The notes under the pieces were generated by a model that was not told the DNA's origin, did not search any database, and worked only from the letters and a program-made list of their open reading frames with translations. Source: CAWHQZ01 sp963831645 (GTDB lineage Bacteria > Pseudomonadota > Alphaproteobacteria > Rhizobiales > Aestuariivirgaceae). Taken from it: a stretch of DNA of 54,947 nt. Positions 27,936 to 36,443 of this stretch are shown piece by piece. Numbering within the stretch: the first letter of the stretch is position 1; each line of letters opens with the position of its first letter. The DNA lies in contig CAWHQZ010000020.1 of assembly GCA_963831645.1 (NCBI GenBank), positions 1 to 54,947 on the forward strand, written 5' to 3'. Made by a program: the position numbers and the translations under genes.

Positions 27936-28365
27936 CTTGTTACTTCGCATTCGTCGGAGCAACTTCGCGCCAACGAGCCGCTCAATACCGGCCTGAAGAT
28001 CGCCGAGCTCGGCCTTCAGCCGCACGATGGCGGCTTCTCAGCCACCGCTGCCTCCTCTTGTTCCGATTTGTAATAGCTACAGTCTGCGCGCATAACCCGG
28101 TCCGACTACGCAAGCTCATGATGACGGATCGCGAGGTCGAAATGACGAACAACCACAACACTCTTCAGTCTGGAGCGTGGCGTCGAGCATCGCATGCAAG
28201 GGATTTCTTCTCCATGATTAAAGTGATCCCGTTAGCTCAATTCTGGTTTCGACCCAGAGAAGGTTGGCATAGCGCTGGTGAATTTACACGGTACGCGCAT
28301 GCAGAAAGCACGAATGACTGCAGGCACCGAGAGATTGCCGACGTCAGCAGCAGATCGCCGAGAAA

Positions 28366-28379
28366 TTGATCCAGGTCAA
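28366..28379 (+). promoter_or_regulatory. FNR/FixK-type box upstream of the deleted DUF2092 copy
   Basis: TTGATCCAGGTCAA is a perfect TTGA-N6-TCAA site, 120 bp before the ATG at 28500, mirroring the intact copy. The core N6 differs between the copies while the half-sites are kept. Confidence 0.65.
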
Positions 28380-28499
28380 TGTCCGGGCAAATACACTGTG
28401 GCAGCTAACATTGCTGTGACTGCCCGATAGCTTGGTCTGTACCCATCTGACGATTGATAGCCCTTTCGCCGAGGGCGATGACTTGCGAGGAGCTCTCCC

Positions 28500-28911
28500 A
28501 TGATGAAAAAGCCTGTGAGTGCGGTGGGGTTTCCCACGGAATCTGCCGCGGTGTTGGTCCAATGTGTATGATGCGCTCATGGAGGATGTCACCGACCTGA
28601 AGGATCTCGGCAGCGGCGTGATTGGAGGCACGGAATGCGATCATCTTGCGGCCCGAGGCGAGGAAGTCGATTGGCAGATTTGGATTGCCCAAGGCGAGCG
28701 CCCGTATCCTTGCAGATATGTCATCACCACCAAGAAGGTCTTGCAGGTGCCGCAATACAGCGTCCAGATCAGAGACTGGAAGACCGGCAGTGAGGTCGCT
28801 GCCGGTGATTTTGGCTTTACGAACGCGACCAGCGCCAAACAGGTCGAGCATAAGGAACTCACTGATCTCGATGAACTTCCAAAACACATGATGATGGGAG
28901 CTGCCCAATGA
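28500..28911 (+). pseudogene. DUF2092 gene with internal deletion (copy 2)
   Basis: The first 19 codons (MMKKPVSAVGFPTESAAVLV) match the intact gene. About 390 bp are then missing and the C-terminal part resumes at NVYDALMEDVTDLKDLGSGV. The junction is out of frame and gives a stop after QCV. The downstream part stays open to the normal end KHMMMGAAQ. It still overlaps the following small gene by ATGA. Confidence 0.85.
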
Positions 28912-29117
28912 CCCTGTCCAAAAAACTGAGCATCGTGCTGGTGACCGGCATCGTCGGCCTCATGGGGCTGGAGGCTGGCGAACAACTTTCCAGTCCAGGA
29001 TTAATCAGCTTTGTCTCGCCTGCGGAGGCGAGAGTAGGCCGACCGCTGACCCCCGTAAGTGTCGCCGGTGTGGCGCGGCGCTCAGCGCGCCGCTGTGCGG
29101 CTGGCGTAACCTGTTAG
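28559..29117. repeat. Inverted duplication, right arm
   Basis: This is the inverse of 24152-24710. Homology stops at the end of the small secreted gene on both sides. Upstream, weaker similarity continues through the leader (GACGATTG, CCCTTTCGCCGA) beyond the start codon. Confidence 0.9.
28908..29117 (+). CDS. Small secreted protein (copy 2)
   Basis: The 69-residue twin of the protein at 24152-24361 differs by Met for Val in GIVGLMGLEAG and Ser for Arg in QLSSPGL. The signal peptide and the AEARVGRPLTPVSVAGVARR segment are intact. The coupled upstream gene is deleted, so expression may depend on read-through. Confidence 0.55.
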   Translation: MTLSKKLSIVLVTGIVGLMGLEAGEQLSSPGLISFVSPAEARVGRPLTPVSVAGVARRSARRCAAGVTC

Positions 29118-29299
29118 GTTGAAGTAACCCGGATGAGTATTATGCCGGGATGAACCGCGCGATAGCCCCGACGGCAATACTGATAGTGCCCTTTTCGCCG
29201 CGCACAATTGCCGGAAGGTCGGCAGCTGCGCCGAATTGCCGCCGAGTGCCCCGTCTCCGACTTTCGACCTCGGTCATGATCGCGGCGAATTAAGGATTG

Positions 29300-30991
29300 A
29301 TGAAACGCCAGGCCGAGGGTTCATGGCTTCGGTATTTGCCACCGTCGCGCTGGTTGGCGGATTACCGGGTCGGCTGGTTGAGCGGTGATATCGTGGCCGG
29401 AATCACCCTGGCCGCCTATGCGATTCCGGTCTCCCTTGCCTACGCCGGGCTTGCAGGCCTGCCTCCTCAGGTCGGCGTCTATGGCTATTTGCTCGGCGGC
29501 CTCGGTTATGCCCTGCTCGGGTCGTCGCGCCAACTGGCAGTCGGTCCCACGTCCGCTATCTCACTCATGATTGCCGGAACCGTGGGTGCGATGGCGGACG
29601 GAGACGCGCAGCGCTACGCACAGATCGCCAGCCTTACGGCGTTCACAGTGGCCACGCTTTGCCTGTTCGCCTGGCTGCTGCGGCTGAGCGCGCTGGTGAA
29701 TTTGATCAGTGACAGCATCCTTGTGGGCTTCAAGATCGGTGCCGGCTCGACCATCGCCATGACCCAGTTGCCAAGCCTCTTTGGCGTGCCTGGCGGCGGG
29801 CACAATTTTCTGGAACGTGCTGTGTTGTTCGCCGGGCAGTTAGGCGAGATCCGCTACCTCGTGCTTGCCATTGGCGCCATTGCTGTCTGCTTGCTCGTAT
29901 TCGGCGCGCGCTTGCTGCCGGGAAAACCGGTCGCGCTTGCTGTTGTTGCGCTGTCAATCGCCGCTGCATCCACGCTCGGGCTTCCCGCTCTTGGGGTCCC
30001 AACAACGGGAGAGATCCCGGCTGGCCTACCCAACCTGCAGGTCCCGGCACTGCGGCTGCGTGATGTAGAAGGCATTGTTCCACTGGCCGCCGGATGCCTG
30101 CTGCTCGCCTATATCGAAGGCGTCTCTGCGGCGCGCAGCTTTGCCGCAAAGCATGGTTATTCCCTGGACCCGCGGCAGGAGTTTCTCGGCATCGGTGCGG
30201 CAAATCTAGCGGCGGCGATGGGACAGGGCTATCCCGTGGCGGGGGGATTGTCGCAATCGGCAGTCAACGACAAAGCCGGCGCACGCACCCCGCTCGCTCT
30301 TGTGTTCGCCTCGATCACCCTCGCGCTGAGCCTCCTCTTCCTCACGGGGCTGTTGGAAAACCTGCCGAAAGCAGTGCTGGCTGCGGTAGTGCTGACCGCG
30401 ATCTTGGGTCTGTTCGATTTTCCGGCGCTCGTCCACATGTGGCGAGTGAGCCGCATCGATTTCTACGCCGCAGCCATTGCCCTGCTCGCAGTGCTGCTTC
30501 TGGGTATCCTGCCGGGCATCCTGTTCGCTGCGCTGGCCTCCGTAATGATGCTGCTGTTCCAAGTGTCGCGCCCGCACGTGGCGTTCCTCGGCCGGGTGCC
30601 CGGTACCAGCACCTACTCCGACCTCGCCCGGCATTCCGAAAATGAGCCCGTGTCCGGCGTGATTGCGTTCCGTCCCGAGGCGTCGCTGATCTATGTCAAT
30701 GCCGACGCTGTTCTTGAGACCGTTTTGAGCCGCCTTCGCGCAGCCGATCCACGCAGCGTCCGTTTGGTCGTCTGCGATCTTTCGGCATCGCCCACGATCG
30801 ACCTCGCCGGCTCGCGCATGCTGCATGAGCTGCACAGCGACCTCAGCGCGCGGGGAATTGCGCTGCGCATCGTCGGCGCCCACGGACGCTTGCGCGATCT
30901 TCTGCGAGCCGACAGCATGGCCGAAAAAGTCGGGGGTCTCGACCGGGCCGCGACACTTGAAAGTCTGCTTGGCAGTGATGGAACAGCGTAA
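29300..30991 (+). CDS. SulP-family anion transporter with STAS domain
   Basis: The 563-residue SLC26/SulP protein has an N-terminal transporter domain: YAIPVSLAYAGLAGLPPQVG and GSSRQLAVGPTSAISLMIAG are the signature helix 1-3 region. It has about 12-14 membrane segments and a cytoplasmic STAS domain from about residue 455 to the end (SLIYVNADAVLETVL, DLSASPTIDLAGSRML). It would move sulfate, bicarbonate or a dicarboxylate. The substrate cannot be read. The ATG at 29300 is preferred over the adjacent TTG. The VIT-like gene follows in the same frame after the TAA. Confidence 0.9.
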   Translation: MKRQAEGSWLRYLPPSRWLADYRVGWLSGDIVAGITLAAYAIPVSLAYAGLAGLPPQVGVYGYLLGGLGYALLGSSRQLAVGPTSAISLMIAGTVGAMADGDAQRYAQIASLTAFTVATLCLFAWLLRLSALVNLISDSILVGFKIGAGSTIAMTQLPSLFGVPGGGHNFLERAVLFAGQLGEIRYLVLAIGAIAVCLLVFGARLLPGKPVALAVVALSIAAASTLGLPALGVPTTGEIPAGLPNLQVPALRLRDVEGIVPLAAGCLLLAYIEGVSAARSFAAKHGYSLDPRQEFLGIGAANLAAAMGQGYPVAGGLSQSAVNDKAGARTPLALVFASITLALSLLFLTGLLENLPKAVLAAVVLTAILGLFDFPALVHMWRVSRIDFYAAAIALLAVLLLGILPGILFAALASVMMLLFQVSRPHVAFLGRVPGTSTYSDLARHSENEPVSGVIAFRPEASLIYVNADAVLETVLSRLRAADPRSVRLVVCDLSASPTIDLAGSRMLHELHSDLSARGIALRIVGAHGRLRDLLRADSMAEKVGGLDRAATLESLLGSDGTA

Positions 30992-31078
30992 CAGGGCGAC
31001 CCTGGCTGGGGAGACGTAAAACTGACTTCTCTGCGCCATCTCGAACCGGCCGAAGCGCTGGGTGAGATTCTGTTTGGC

Positions 31079-31681
31079 ATGATCATGGTGCTGACCTTCA
31101 CGCTCGGCGCGGGCGTCGCCATCCGGACGGGTGCGGGGGCCGGTGAGGCGAGAGAGCTGCTCATTGCGACGCTCGGATGCAACCTTGCCTGGGGCATCAT
31201 CGATGCCGCGCTCCATGTCATGGGCAACATGTTCGTCCGCAGCCGGCGCGCCCGCCTGTTTGTCGCCATCAAGGCAGCTCCTGACGAGAAAGCGGCCTTG
31301 GCCGCAATCCGCGCGGAGATGGAGCCAGGCCTTGAGTTGGTCACAGAGGAGGAGGACCGCAATCAACTGTACCGCAGCGTCCACGCATTGGTTGTTCGAT
31401 CCGAGCCGACTCGAACTCGGGTGACGCGCGACGATCTCGCAGGAGCCATCACCGTGTTCCTGCTTGTATTCGCCACGGTGCTGCCGGCGATTGCCCCGTT
31501 CCTTGTCATTGACGACTCCTGGCTCGCGTTGCGCCTTTCCAATCTGCTCATGACCGGATTGCTATTCGTAGCTGGCTATTGCTGGGCGCGTTATACCAAC
31601 GCTAACCCGTGGCTGGTCGGCCTCAGCGTGATGGCACTGGGTATCGCGCTTGTGGCCATCGCCATCGCCCTGGGAGGTTGA
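31079..31681 (+). CDS. VIT1/CCC1-like membrane protein
   Basis: The product of about 200 residues resembles the short prokaryotic VIT family: VLTFTLGAGVAI near the start, then LLIATLGCNLAWGIIDAALH and a C-terminal three-helix part. Family members move Fe(II)/Mn(II). The role of these short forms is uncertain. Family-like sequence (LRHLEPAEALGEILFG) continues upstream of this ATG to about 31022 without an ATG/GTG/TTG start. The true start may be a CTG or be lost to an error. It directly follows the SulP gene and is probably co-transcribed. Confidence 0.7.
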   Translation: MIMVLTFTLGAGVAIRTGAGAGEARELLIATLGCNLAWGIIDAALHVMGNMFVRSRRARLFVAIKAAPDEKAALAAIRAEMEPGLELVTEEEDRNQLYRSVHALVVRSEPTRTRVTRDDLAGAITVFLLVFATVLPAIAPFLVIDDSWLALRLSNLLMTGLLFVAGYCWARYTNANPWLVGLSVMALGIALVAIAIALGG

Positions 31682-31704
31682 ACGGTCGGTCTGCTTCACT
31701 GACC

Positions 31705-31718
31705 TTGACCTGTATCAA
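31705..31718 (+). promoter_or_regulatory. FNR/FixK-type box (distal) upstream of GYD protein 2
   Basis: TTGACCTGTATCAA is a perfect site located 58 bp before a second box at 31776. Two boxes in tandem suggest combined activation and repression, or cooperative control. Confidence 0.65.
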
Positions 31719-31728
31719 TGCAGAGGCC

Positions 31729-31777
31729 GGAGGGCCTCACGCGCCCTCCCAGGAGAAGGAGTGAAATCTCCTTTTTT
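31729..31777 (+). terminator. Hairpins between the two boxes, likely terminator
   Basis: GGAGGGC and GCCCTCC form a perfect 7-bp stem (31729-31749). A second stem, AAGGAG/CTCCTT (31756-31773), runs into six Ts. It could end the SulP-VIT transcript. The second hairpin is also present before GYD copy 1, without the long T run. Confidence 0.5.
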
Positions 31778-31789
31778 GATGCACATCAA
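31776..31789 (+). promoter_or_regulatory. FNR/FixK-type box (proximal) upstream of GYD protein 2
   Basis: TTGATGCACATCAA is a perfect site 66 bp before the ATG at 31855. The spacing and flanking sequence match those of GYD copy 1. Confidence 0.75.
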
Positions 31790-31854
31790 GGAAAGTTTCT
31801 GCCGATGCGGATACTGAGCGCTGCGAAGCATGGATTTTTTCAGGAGAAATGCTC

Positions 31855-32190
31855 ATGCCGATCTACATCTCGCGTGGCCGCTTCACTTCAAACGCTGTCA
31901 AAGGCATGCTGGCTAAATCAGAGGATCGGGAGGAATCCGTTGCCAAGCTCTTTGAGAGTGTCGGAGGGAGGCTCATCAAGTGGTACCTGACCTTTGGTCC
32001 CTATGATTGGTTGGTTATTGGCGAGTTCCCTGATGAGAAGGCCGCAGCCTCTGCAGTATTGGCGGCCGCTGCAGGAGGTAGTTTGTCTGAAATCGAGACG
32101 ACGGTCGCTATGACTGCGAAAGATGCTGCGGCCACGTTCAAAAGTGCCGGAAAGGCCGCAAAGGACTTTCGGAGCGCCGGGCATTCATAG
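31855..32190 (+). CDS. GYD domain protein (copy 2)
   Basis: The 111-residue GYD (PF08734) protein reads MPIYISRGRFTSNAVKGMLA, with WYLTFGPYDWLVIGEFPDEK. The C-terminal Lys/Ala tail KDAAATFKSAGKAAKDF is longer than in copy 1. CAGGAG precedes the ATG. It keeps the family's aromatic residues that are altered in copy 1, so this may be the more ancestral form. Function is unknown. Two FNR-type boxes lie upstream. Confidence 0.87.
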   Translation: MPIYISRGRFTSNAVKGMLAKSEDREESVAKLFESVGGRLIKWYLTFGPYDWLVIGEFPDEKAAASAVLAAAAGGSLSEIETTVAMTAKDAAATFKSAGKAAKDFRSAGHS

Positions 32191-32428
32191 GCTTCCGGCG
32201 ATATTCGGGTTGGTGCAAGACAATCGCGAGCGCCCCTGAATTGGAGGCTGGTTGATCTGGCGCTGACCTGATCGCCGCCTGCCGATCGTCTAGACGAACT
32301 CGTTTTCTGAGTGCAAAGCGCTACATTAGGACGCTGCACAGCTCGTGCACGACGATGATGCTCGGCGAGTTATCCGACGTGGCGGCGACCTCCATGAGAT
32401 TGCTCCCTCTTCTGCTACTCTTTTTGGT

Positions 32429-33259
32429 TCATTGCGCCGTCCAGCCTCCGTCGATAGGAAGGGCTACGCCGGTAATCGACGCAGCGGCTTCCGAGCACAG
32501 AAATGCGACGGTAGCGCCCATCTCCTCAACGGTTGCGAAACGCTTGTTCGGTTGGTTGCCGAGCAGGATTTCATCGATCACCCGCTCGCGGCTGATGCCG
32601 TGCGATTTGGCCTGGGCATCGATCTGCTTTTCAACCAGCGGTGTCCAGACATATCCAGGGCACACGGCGTTGCAGGTGACGCCGGATCGCGCACCCTCCA
32701 GCGCCACCGTCTTGGTCAGACCCAACATGCCGTGCTTTGCGGCAACGTAAGCGGACTTGAAGGGCGAGGCGATGAGGCCGTGGGCGGAGGCGATATTCAC
32801 GATCCGGCCCCAGCCGCGCTCTTTCATGCCGCCGAATACCAAGCGGGTGAGATGGAAGGCGGCCGACAGGTTGATGGCGATGATGGCATCCCATTTGGCG
32901 ATGGGGAATTCCTCGATCGGCGAGACGTGCTGGATACCCGCGTTGTTGACCAGGATATCAATCCGTCCGAAGTGCTTCGCAGCGCGCTCGACCAGCCGTG
33001 CGATCATGTCGGGCTTCGACATGTCGGCATTGTCGTAGGCGACCTCGACGTCGTGGTCCGCAGACAGCGAAGAACGGGAGCGCTCAACCACTTCGTCATC
33101 GCCGAGACCGTTGAGGACGATGGCCGAACCCTGCGAGGCGAGCGACGTGGCGATGCCGAGGCCGATGCCGCTCGTCGACCCGGTCACGATGGTGGTACGG
33201 CCTTCCAGCGGGCGACGGGTAATGGCCGGATTGATTTCGGCTGAGGAAAATGCGGTCAT
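32429..33259 (-). CDS. bdhA: 3-hydroxybutyrate dehydrogenase (SDR)
   Basis: The 276-residue classical short-chain dehydrogenase has the TGSTSGIGLG nucleotide loop and NNAGIQHVSPIEEFP. Catalytic Ser lies in NIASAHG, and Tyr-x-x-x-Lys in SAYVAAKHG. The C-terminal PIDGGWTAQ ending and the GIQHVSPIEEFP segment are characteristic of D-3-hydroxybutyrate dehydrogenases, which oxidise hydroxybutyrate from polyhydroxybutyrate breakdown to acetoacetate with NAD. The first 15 residues are an extra tail. It is divergent from the DUF2254 gene and shares a FixK-type box with it. Confidence 0.88.
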   Translation of the reverse strand: MTAFSSAEINPAITRRPLEGRTTIVTGSTSGIGLGIATSLASQGSAIVLNGLGDDEVVERSRSSLSADHDVEVAYDNADMSKPDMIARLVERAAKHFGRIDILVNNAGIQHVSPIEEFPIAKWDAIIAINLSAAFHLTRLVFGGMKERGWGRIVNIASAHGLIASPFKSAYVAAKHGMLGLTKTVALEGARSGVTCNAVCPGYVWTPLVEKQIDAQAKSHGISRERVIDEILLGNQPNKRFATVEEMGATVAFLCSEAAASITGVALPIDGGWTAQ

Positions 33260-33355
33260 TCGATCTCCCTGCGGGTTGGTGCGCTAGGGCCCACTTGGTG
33301 ACATGTGGGCTCTGAGGTGTCGATCAAACGCTATCCGGAGATCGGGAGTTTAGCC

Positions 33356-33369
33356 TTGCGCTAGATCAA
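33356..33369. promoter_or_regulatory. FixK-type box in the bdhA/DUF2254 divergent promoter
   Basis: TTGCGCTAGATCAA fits TTG(A/C)-N6-(T/G)CAA. It is 97 bp from the bdhA start and 45 bp from the first possible start of the DUF2254 gene, so it could serve either. Confidence 0.65.
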
Positions 33370-33413
33370 TCTGCTGTCGGTCTGGGGTACTATCCAAGTC
33401 GGCCGGGAGGCCT

Positions 33414-34760
33414 ATGGCGCGCCTGGGGCAACAAATGGGGGACAAAATGCACTGGAACCAGTGGTACAGTCTCAGGAGCTACGTGAGATCCTCACTTTGG
33501 ATCGTTCCGTTCCTCGCTCTCCTGCTCTATCTCGTGGTCATACGTGTGTTGTATGCGATCGATGTCTCGATCGAATCGTTGCCTCTTTGGCCGTGGACCC
33601 AGTCGGGAACAAAGGCAGTACTCGAGACGATCATCACGGCGACGCTCACATTCATCGTATTCACTTTTGGTTTCATGCTCGTGGCGATCCAGGTCGCCAG
33701 CGCACAGCTGACACCGCGCATCATCGCGACTACTCTGCTGCGCAACAACACCATCCGGTTCATCGTTGGCCTGTTCATTCTGTCGATGCTGATGGCGGCG
33801 GGCGCATTGCTCAGGTTGGAACCGAAGGTTCCCGTTCTAGCCACTGGGTTTGCAACTATCCTTGGTTTTAGCTCGATAGCGGCGTTCCTGTTTCTGATCG
33901 ATTCCTCGGCGAGACGGTTGCGTCCGGGTAGCGTCGTGTGGGACGTTGGCGAGCAGGGGCGCGCGGTCATCGAGAGCGTCTACCCCCACCTGTTCGCGGA
34001 ACTCGGCGCCTCCGTAGGCCTGCGCGAGAAGCTTCCTCCGCCGGATCGGACTGTCGCTCATAACGGCAAGTCCGCGATCGTTTTGGCCGTGAATCTCCCT
34101 GCTATCGTCGCCGAGGCGCGCAATGCGAACGCCATCATCGAGTACCTGCCCCGCGTGGGCGACTTCGTGGCCCGAGGCGCACCCCTCTTCAGGCTGTATG
34201 GCGACGCCGGCTCAGTCGATGAGCGCAGGCTCCGAGGAATGGTTGCGTTCGGGCCTGAGCGGACCATCGAACAGGACTCCACGTTTGCATTTCGCATCAT
34301 CGCCGACATCGCCCTCAAAGCCTTGTCGAAAGCCATCAATGATCCGACGACCGCCGTTTTGGCCATCGATCAGCTTCATCGCCTGCTTGGCATGGTCGGC
34401 AACCGGCATCTTCAGGGCGATGAGATACTGGATGGGTCCGGGCGCTTGCGCGTGATTTTTCCCACTCCGGACTGGGAGGACTTCGTTCATCTGACCTTCC
34501 GCGAAATACGCCTCTACGGAGCGGAGAACCTCCAGGTCGCGCGGCGGTTGCGTGCCATGATCGATAATCTCGCGCAGACACTGCCGCAGCAACGCCGCCC
34601 CGCGTTGTTCGCCGAGCTGGGTTTGCTCGATCGTGCGCTTGAGAAGCTCTACCCGTTACCGGAGGACTTGGCGCTTGCCCGTGTCCCCGATCTGCAGGGG
34701 TTAGGAGGAACCCCCGGGTCCGTCGGTAACGCTCGTTCGAACCAACGTTCTAAGCCTTGA
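33414..34760 (+). CDS. DUF2254 membrane protein
   Basis: The protein of up to 448 residues has four N-terminal membrane helices (about residues 30-55, 75-105, 120-140 and 148-165) and a soluble C-terminal region containing SKAINDPTTAVLAIDQL, the family hallmark. DUF2254 proteins are of unknown function. Starts at 33414, 33435 and 33447 are all in frame. The last (MHWNQWYSLRSY) has a GGGGGA just upstream and may be the real one. Confidence 0.8.
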   Translation: MARLGQQMGDKMHWNQWYSLRSYVRSSLWIVPFLALLLYLVVIRVLYAIDVSIESLPLWPWTQSGTKAVLETIITATLTFIVFTFGFMLVAIQVASAQLTPRIIATTLLRNNTIRFIVGLFILSMLMAAGALLRLEPKVPVLATGFATILGFSSIAAFLFLIDSSARRLRPGSVVWDVGEQGRAVIESVYPHLFAELGASVGLREKLPPPDRTVAHNGKSAIVLAVNLPAIVAEARNANAIIEYLPRVGDFVARGAPLFRLYGDAGSVDERRLRGMVAFGPERTIEQDSTFAFRIIADIALKALSKAINDPTTAVLAIDQLHRLLGMVGNRHLQGDEILDGSGRLRVIFPTPDWEDFVHLTFREIRLYGAENLQVARRLRAMIDNLAQTLPQQRRPALFAELGLLDRALEKLYPLPEDLALARVPDLQGLGGTPGSVGNARSNQRSKP

Positions 34761-34792
34761 AGGACTTCGAGAAGTTGGCATGGGTATTGCCA

Positions 34793-35494
34793 TCATTTAT
34801 GCCTTGATACCGGCGCGGACATTTGAGGTTCTTCGGGTATATCGCGGAACAGGATGTGCAAGCTGACCAGCAGCACCCAGAGTGGAAAGACCATCAAGAT
34901 TCCCTCGATGTAGCGGCTGATGAACAGCAAGACCAGCGCCACCGCATAGCCGACGAAAGCAATCCAGCGCGCAATGAATCCTGTGCGCAAAGCGAGCGTG
35001 GACGTAACGATCATGAAGACTGCGGCCATCCTGATCGCGTAGACATTCAGGATCTCGTAGGAAATGGCGCGGGCGAAAGTGAATGTAGCCGAGCCGAGCA
35101 GGTTATCAGGCATGGCCATGAAGGTGATAATGATGCCGCCCGCCGCCGCAGCGGAGAGGAACAACATCCCGAGGAACAGCAACCCGCTGCCGAGAAGTAC
35201 AGTAGCAAAGAAGCGATCCTCCCGCGCGCCGAGGCGGTCGCGCAACACGCCCATGAACCACAAAAAAGCAATGCCCGCGAACGGCACCAGATTCAGCGCC
35301 AGCGCAACGGTGTTGGCACGGGTACGCAGCCATGCCCCTGCCTCCAGCGGATCAGCCGGGACGGAAAGCCGGAGGAGCACAAGGCTGGCGAGCAGCAGAA
35401 CTGAAAAGAGGATGCCTGCGATGGCGGCGGCACGCGGCGCCCGCAAGCTCACGGCGGTCAAGGTGGCTTCTGGCTGCATCTCGTCCTTTTGCAC
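34793..35494 (-). CDS. Multi-pass membrane protein, function unknown
   Basis: The 233-residue protein has about six hydrophobic segments, for example IAGILFSVLLLASLVLLRLS, LALNLVPFAGIAFLWFMGVL and WIAFVGYAVALVLLFISRYI. I recognise no catalytic motif or family. It is convergent with the DUF2254 gene. A near-match FNR-type site lies 118 bp upstream, the same distance as for DUF2092. Confidence 0.7.
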   Translation of the reverse strand: MQKDEMQPEATLTAVSLRAPRAAAIAGILFSVLLLASLVLLRLSVPADPLEAGAWLRTRANTVALALNLVPFAGIAFLWFMGVLRDRLGAREDRFFATVLLGSGLLFLGMLFLSAAAAGGIIITFMAMPDNLLGSATFTFARAISYEILNVYAIRMAAVFMIVTSTLALRTGFIARWIAFVGYAVALVLLFISRYIEGILMVFPLWVLLVSLHILFRDIPEEPQMSAPVSRHK

Positions 35495-35611
35495 GCGTCG
35501 AGTTTGGTGCTTTACTAAGGCCGTCTAACGCGCACTGGTCAGACTTGTGGCTGAATCGCGCCGCTTCTTGGGGCTTATTTCGGCAAAGTCGTGCCCTAGA
35601 CCATCGTTTCT

Positions 35612-35625
35612 TTGATTTAAATCAT
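35612..35625 (-). promoter_or_regulatory. Near-match FNR/FixK-type box
   Basis: TTGATTTAAATCAT differs from TTGA-N6-TCAA at one base. It lies 118 bp before the membrane protein start at 35494. The rest of 35495-35877 shows nothing else. Confidence 0.35.
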
Positions 35626-35877
35626 ATCAGGCGGCTTTGTCGAGTTTGTAGGACCAAGTGTAGACCACCGGTATTGGTTGAAGTGGCCGATGGCGGCCAA
35701 GGTCGCGCCGAGTCACTGGAAGTGCGCGTACAATCTACCCTCGTCATCCTAACCGCAGCGTGTCTGGACATCTGAAATCCTTCTCCCGCCACTTCCGATC
35801 CCATGAGCTGAACTGGCGAAAACTGGGGATTCGAGGCTGGGGGACGGCAGGCCAGTTTCCTCGTCCTATAGCATTTG

Positions 35878-35903
35878 TGGGCGAGGTGAAATCACCTCGC
35901 CCA
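35878..35903 (-). terminator. Perfect hairpin after the Tyr-rich protein gene
   Basis: TGGGCGAGGTGA and TCACCTCGCCCA form a 12-bp perfect stem with a 2-base loop, 25 bp past the minus-strand stop. The minus strand has no T run after it, so it may act as a transcript-stabilising or bidirectional end. Confidence 0.6.
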
Positions 35904-35928
35904 AAAGAATGTGCAATATTAGCTATTT

Positions 35929-36366
35929 CTAGTCGTCCCAGCCGCCGCGGAAGCCTCCGAAGCCGAAGGCGATAAACGGCACGCCGATAAACGGCCCGCC
36001 GAAGTATGGATTGGCATACTGGCGACGGTAAGGATAGTAGTAGGGATAGTAGCCGTAAGCAGGGTAGTAGCCGTTATAGTAGTCATCATCGTAGTAGCGA
36101 CGATAGCGCTGACGGTAATAACGGCGATGAGGATAACGACGGTAATGCCTATTGTATCCGTAGTGCCTCCGGTGTCCGTAGTGCATCCGGTGTCCGTAAT
36201 ACCTCCTGTGACCGACCTTTTCGATCAGACCGGAGGTCACCACCGACGCTGCTGAGCCTGCTTCGGTCAGCCCGGCGGCCAGTGGGCCAGCCGAACTGCT
36301 CTGTGCCACGGTCACAAGGCTGCCGAACGCAACGGCAACCAGCAGATATTTGAGATTTCGCATCAC
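35929..36366 (-). CDS. Secreted Tyr/Arg/His-rich protein
   Basis: The 145-residue product has a signal peptide (LKYLLVAVAFGSLVTVAQSS) and a middle part of Tyr-Gly-His-Arg repeats (YYGHRMHYGHRRHYGYNRHY). Then come YYDDDYYNGYYPAYGYYPYY and a Gly/Phe-rich end. Such low-complexity basic and aromatic secreted proteins are common in rhizobia and have no known function. It may bind polyanions or the envelope. A perfect FNR-type box lies 64 bp upstream. Confidence 0.75.
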   Translation of the reverse strand: MMRNLKYLLVAVAFGSLVTVAQSSSAGPLAAGLTEAGSAASVVTSGLIEKVGHRRYYGHRMHYGHRRHYGYNRHYRRYPHRRYYRQRYRRYYDDDYYNGYYPAYGYYPYYYPYRRQYANPYFGGPFIGVPFIAFGFGGFRGGWDD

Positions 36367-36429
36367 TCACTCCATTAATCACTGGCGCGAACGCCTTGAT
36401 CACTGATGTACCAGACGGGAAAAGATTCC

Positions 36430-36443
36430 TTGACCTGCGTCAA
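36430..36443 (-). promoter_or_regulatory. FNR/FixK-type box upstream of the Tyr-rich protein
   Basis: TTGACCTGCGTCAA is a perfect site 64 bp before the start codon at 36366 and 239 bp before the cytochrome start on the other side. Confidence 0.7.

Noticed and set aside
28123..28369. Possible small gene before the second DUF2092 copy
   Set aside because: Open frame without ribosome site, family match or support from neighbours.
30206..31384. 392-codon minus-strand frame opposite SulP and VIT genes
   Set aside because: Covers two real membrane protein genes in antisense; Gln/Arg/Asp-rich shadow.
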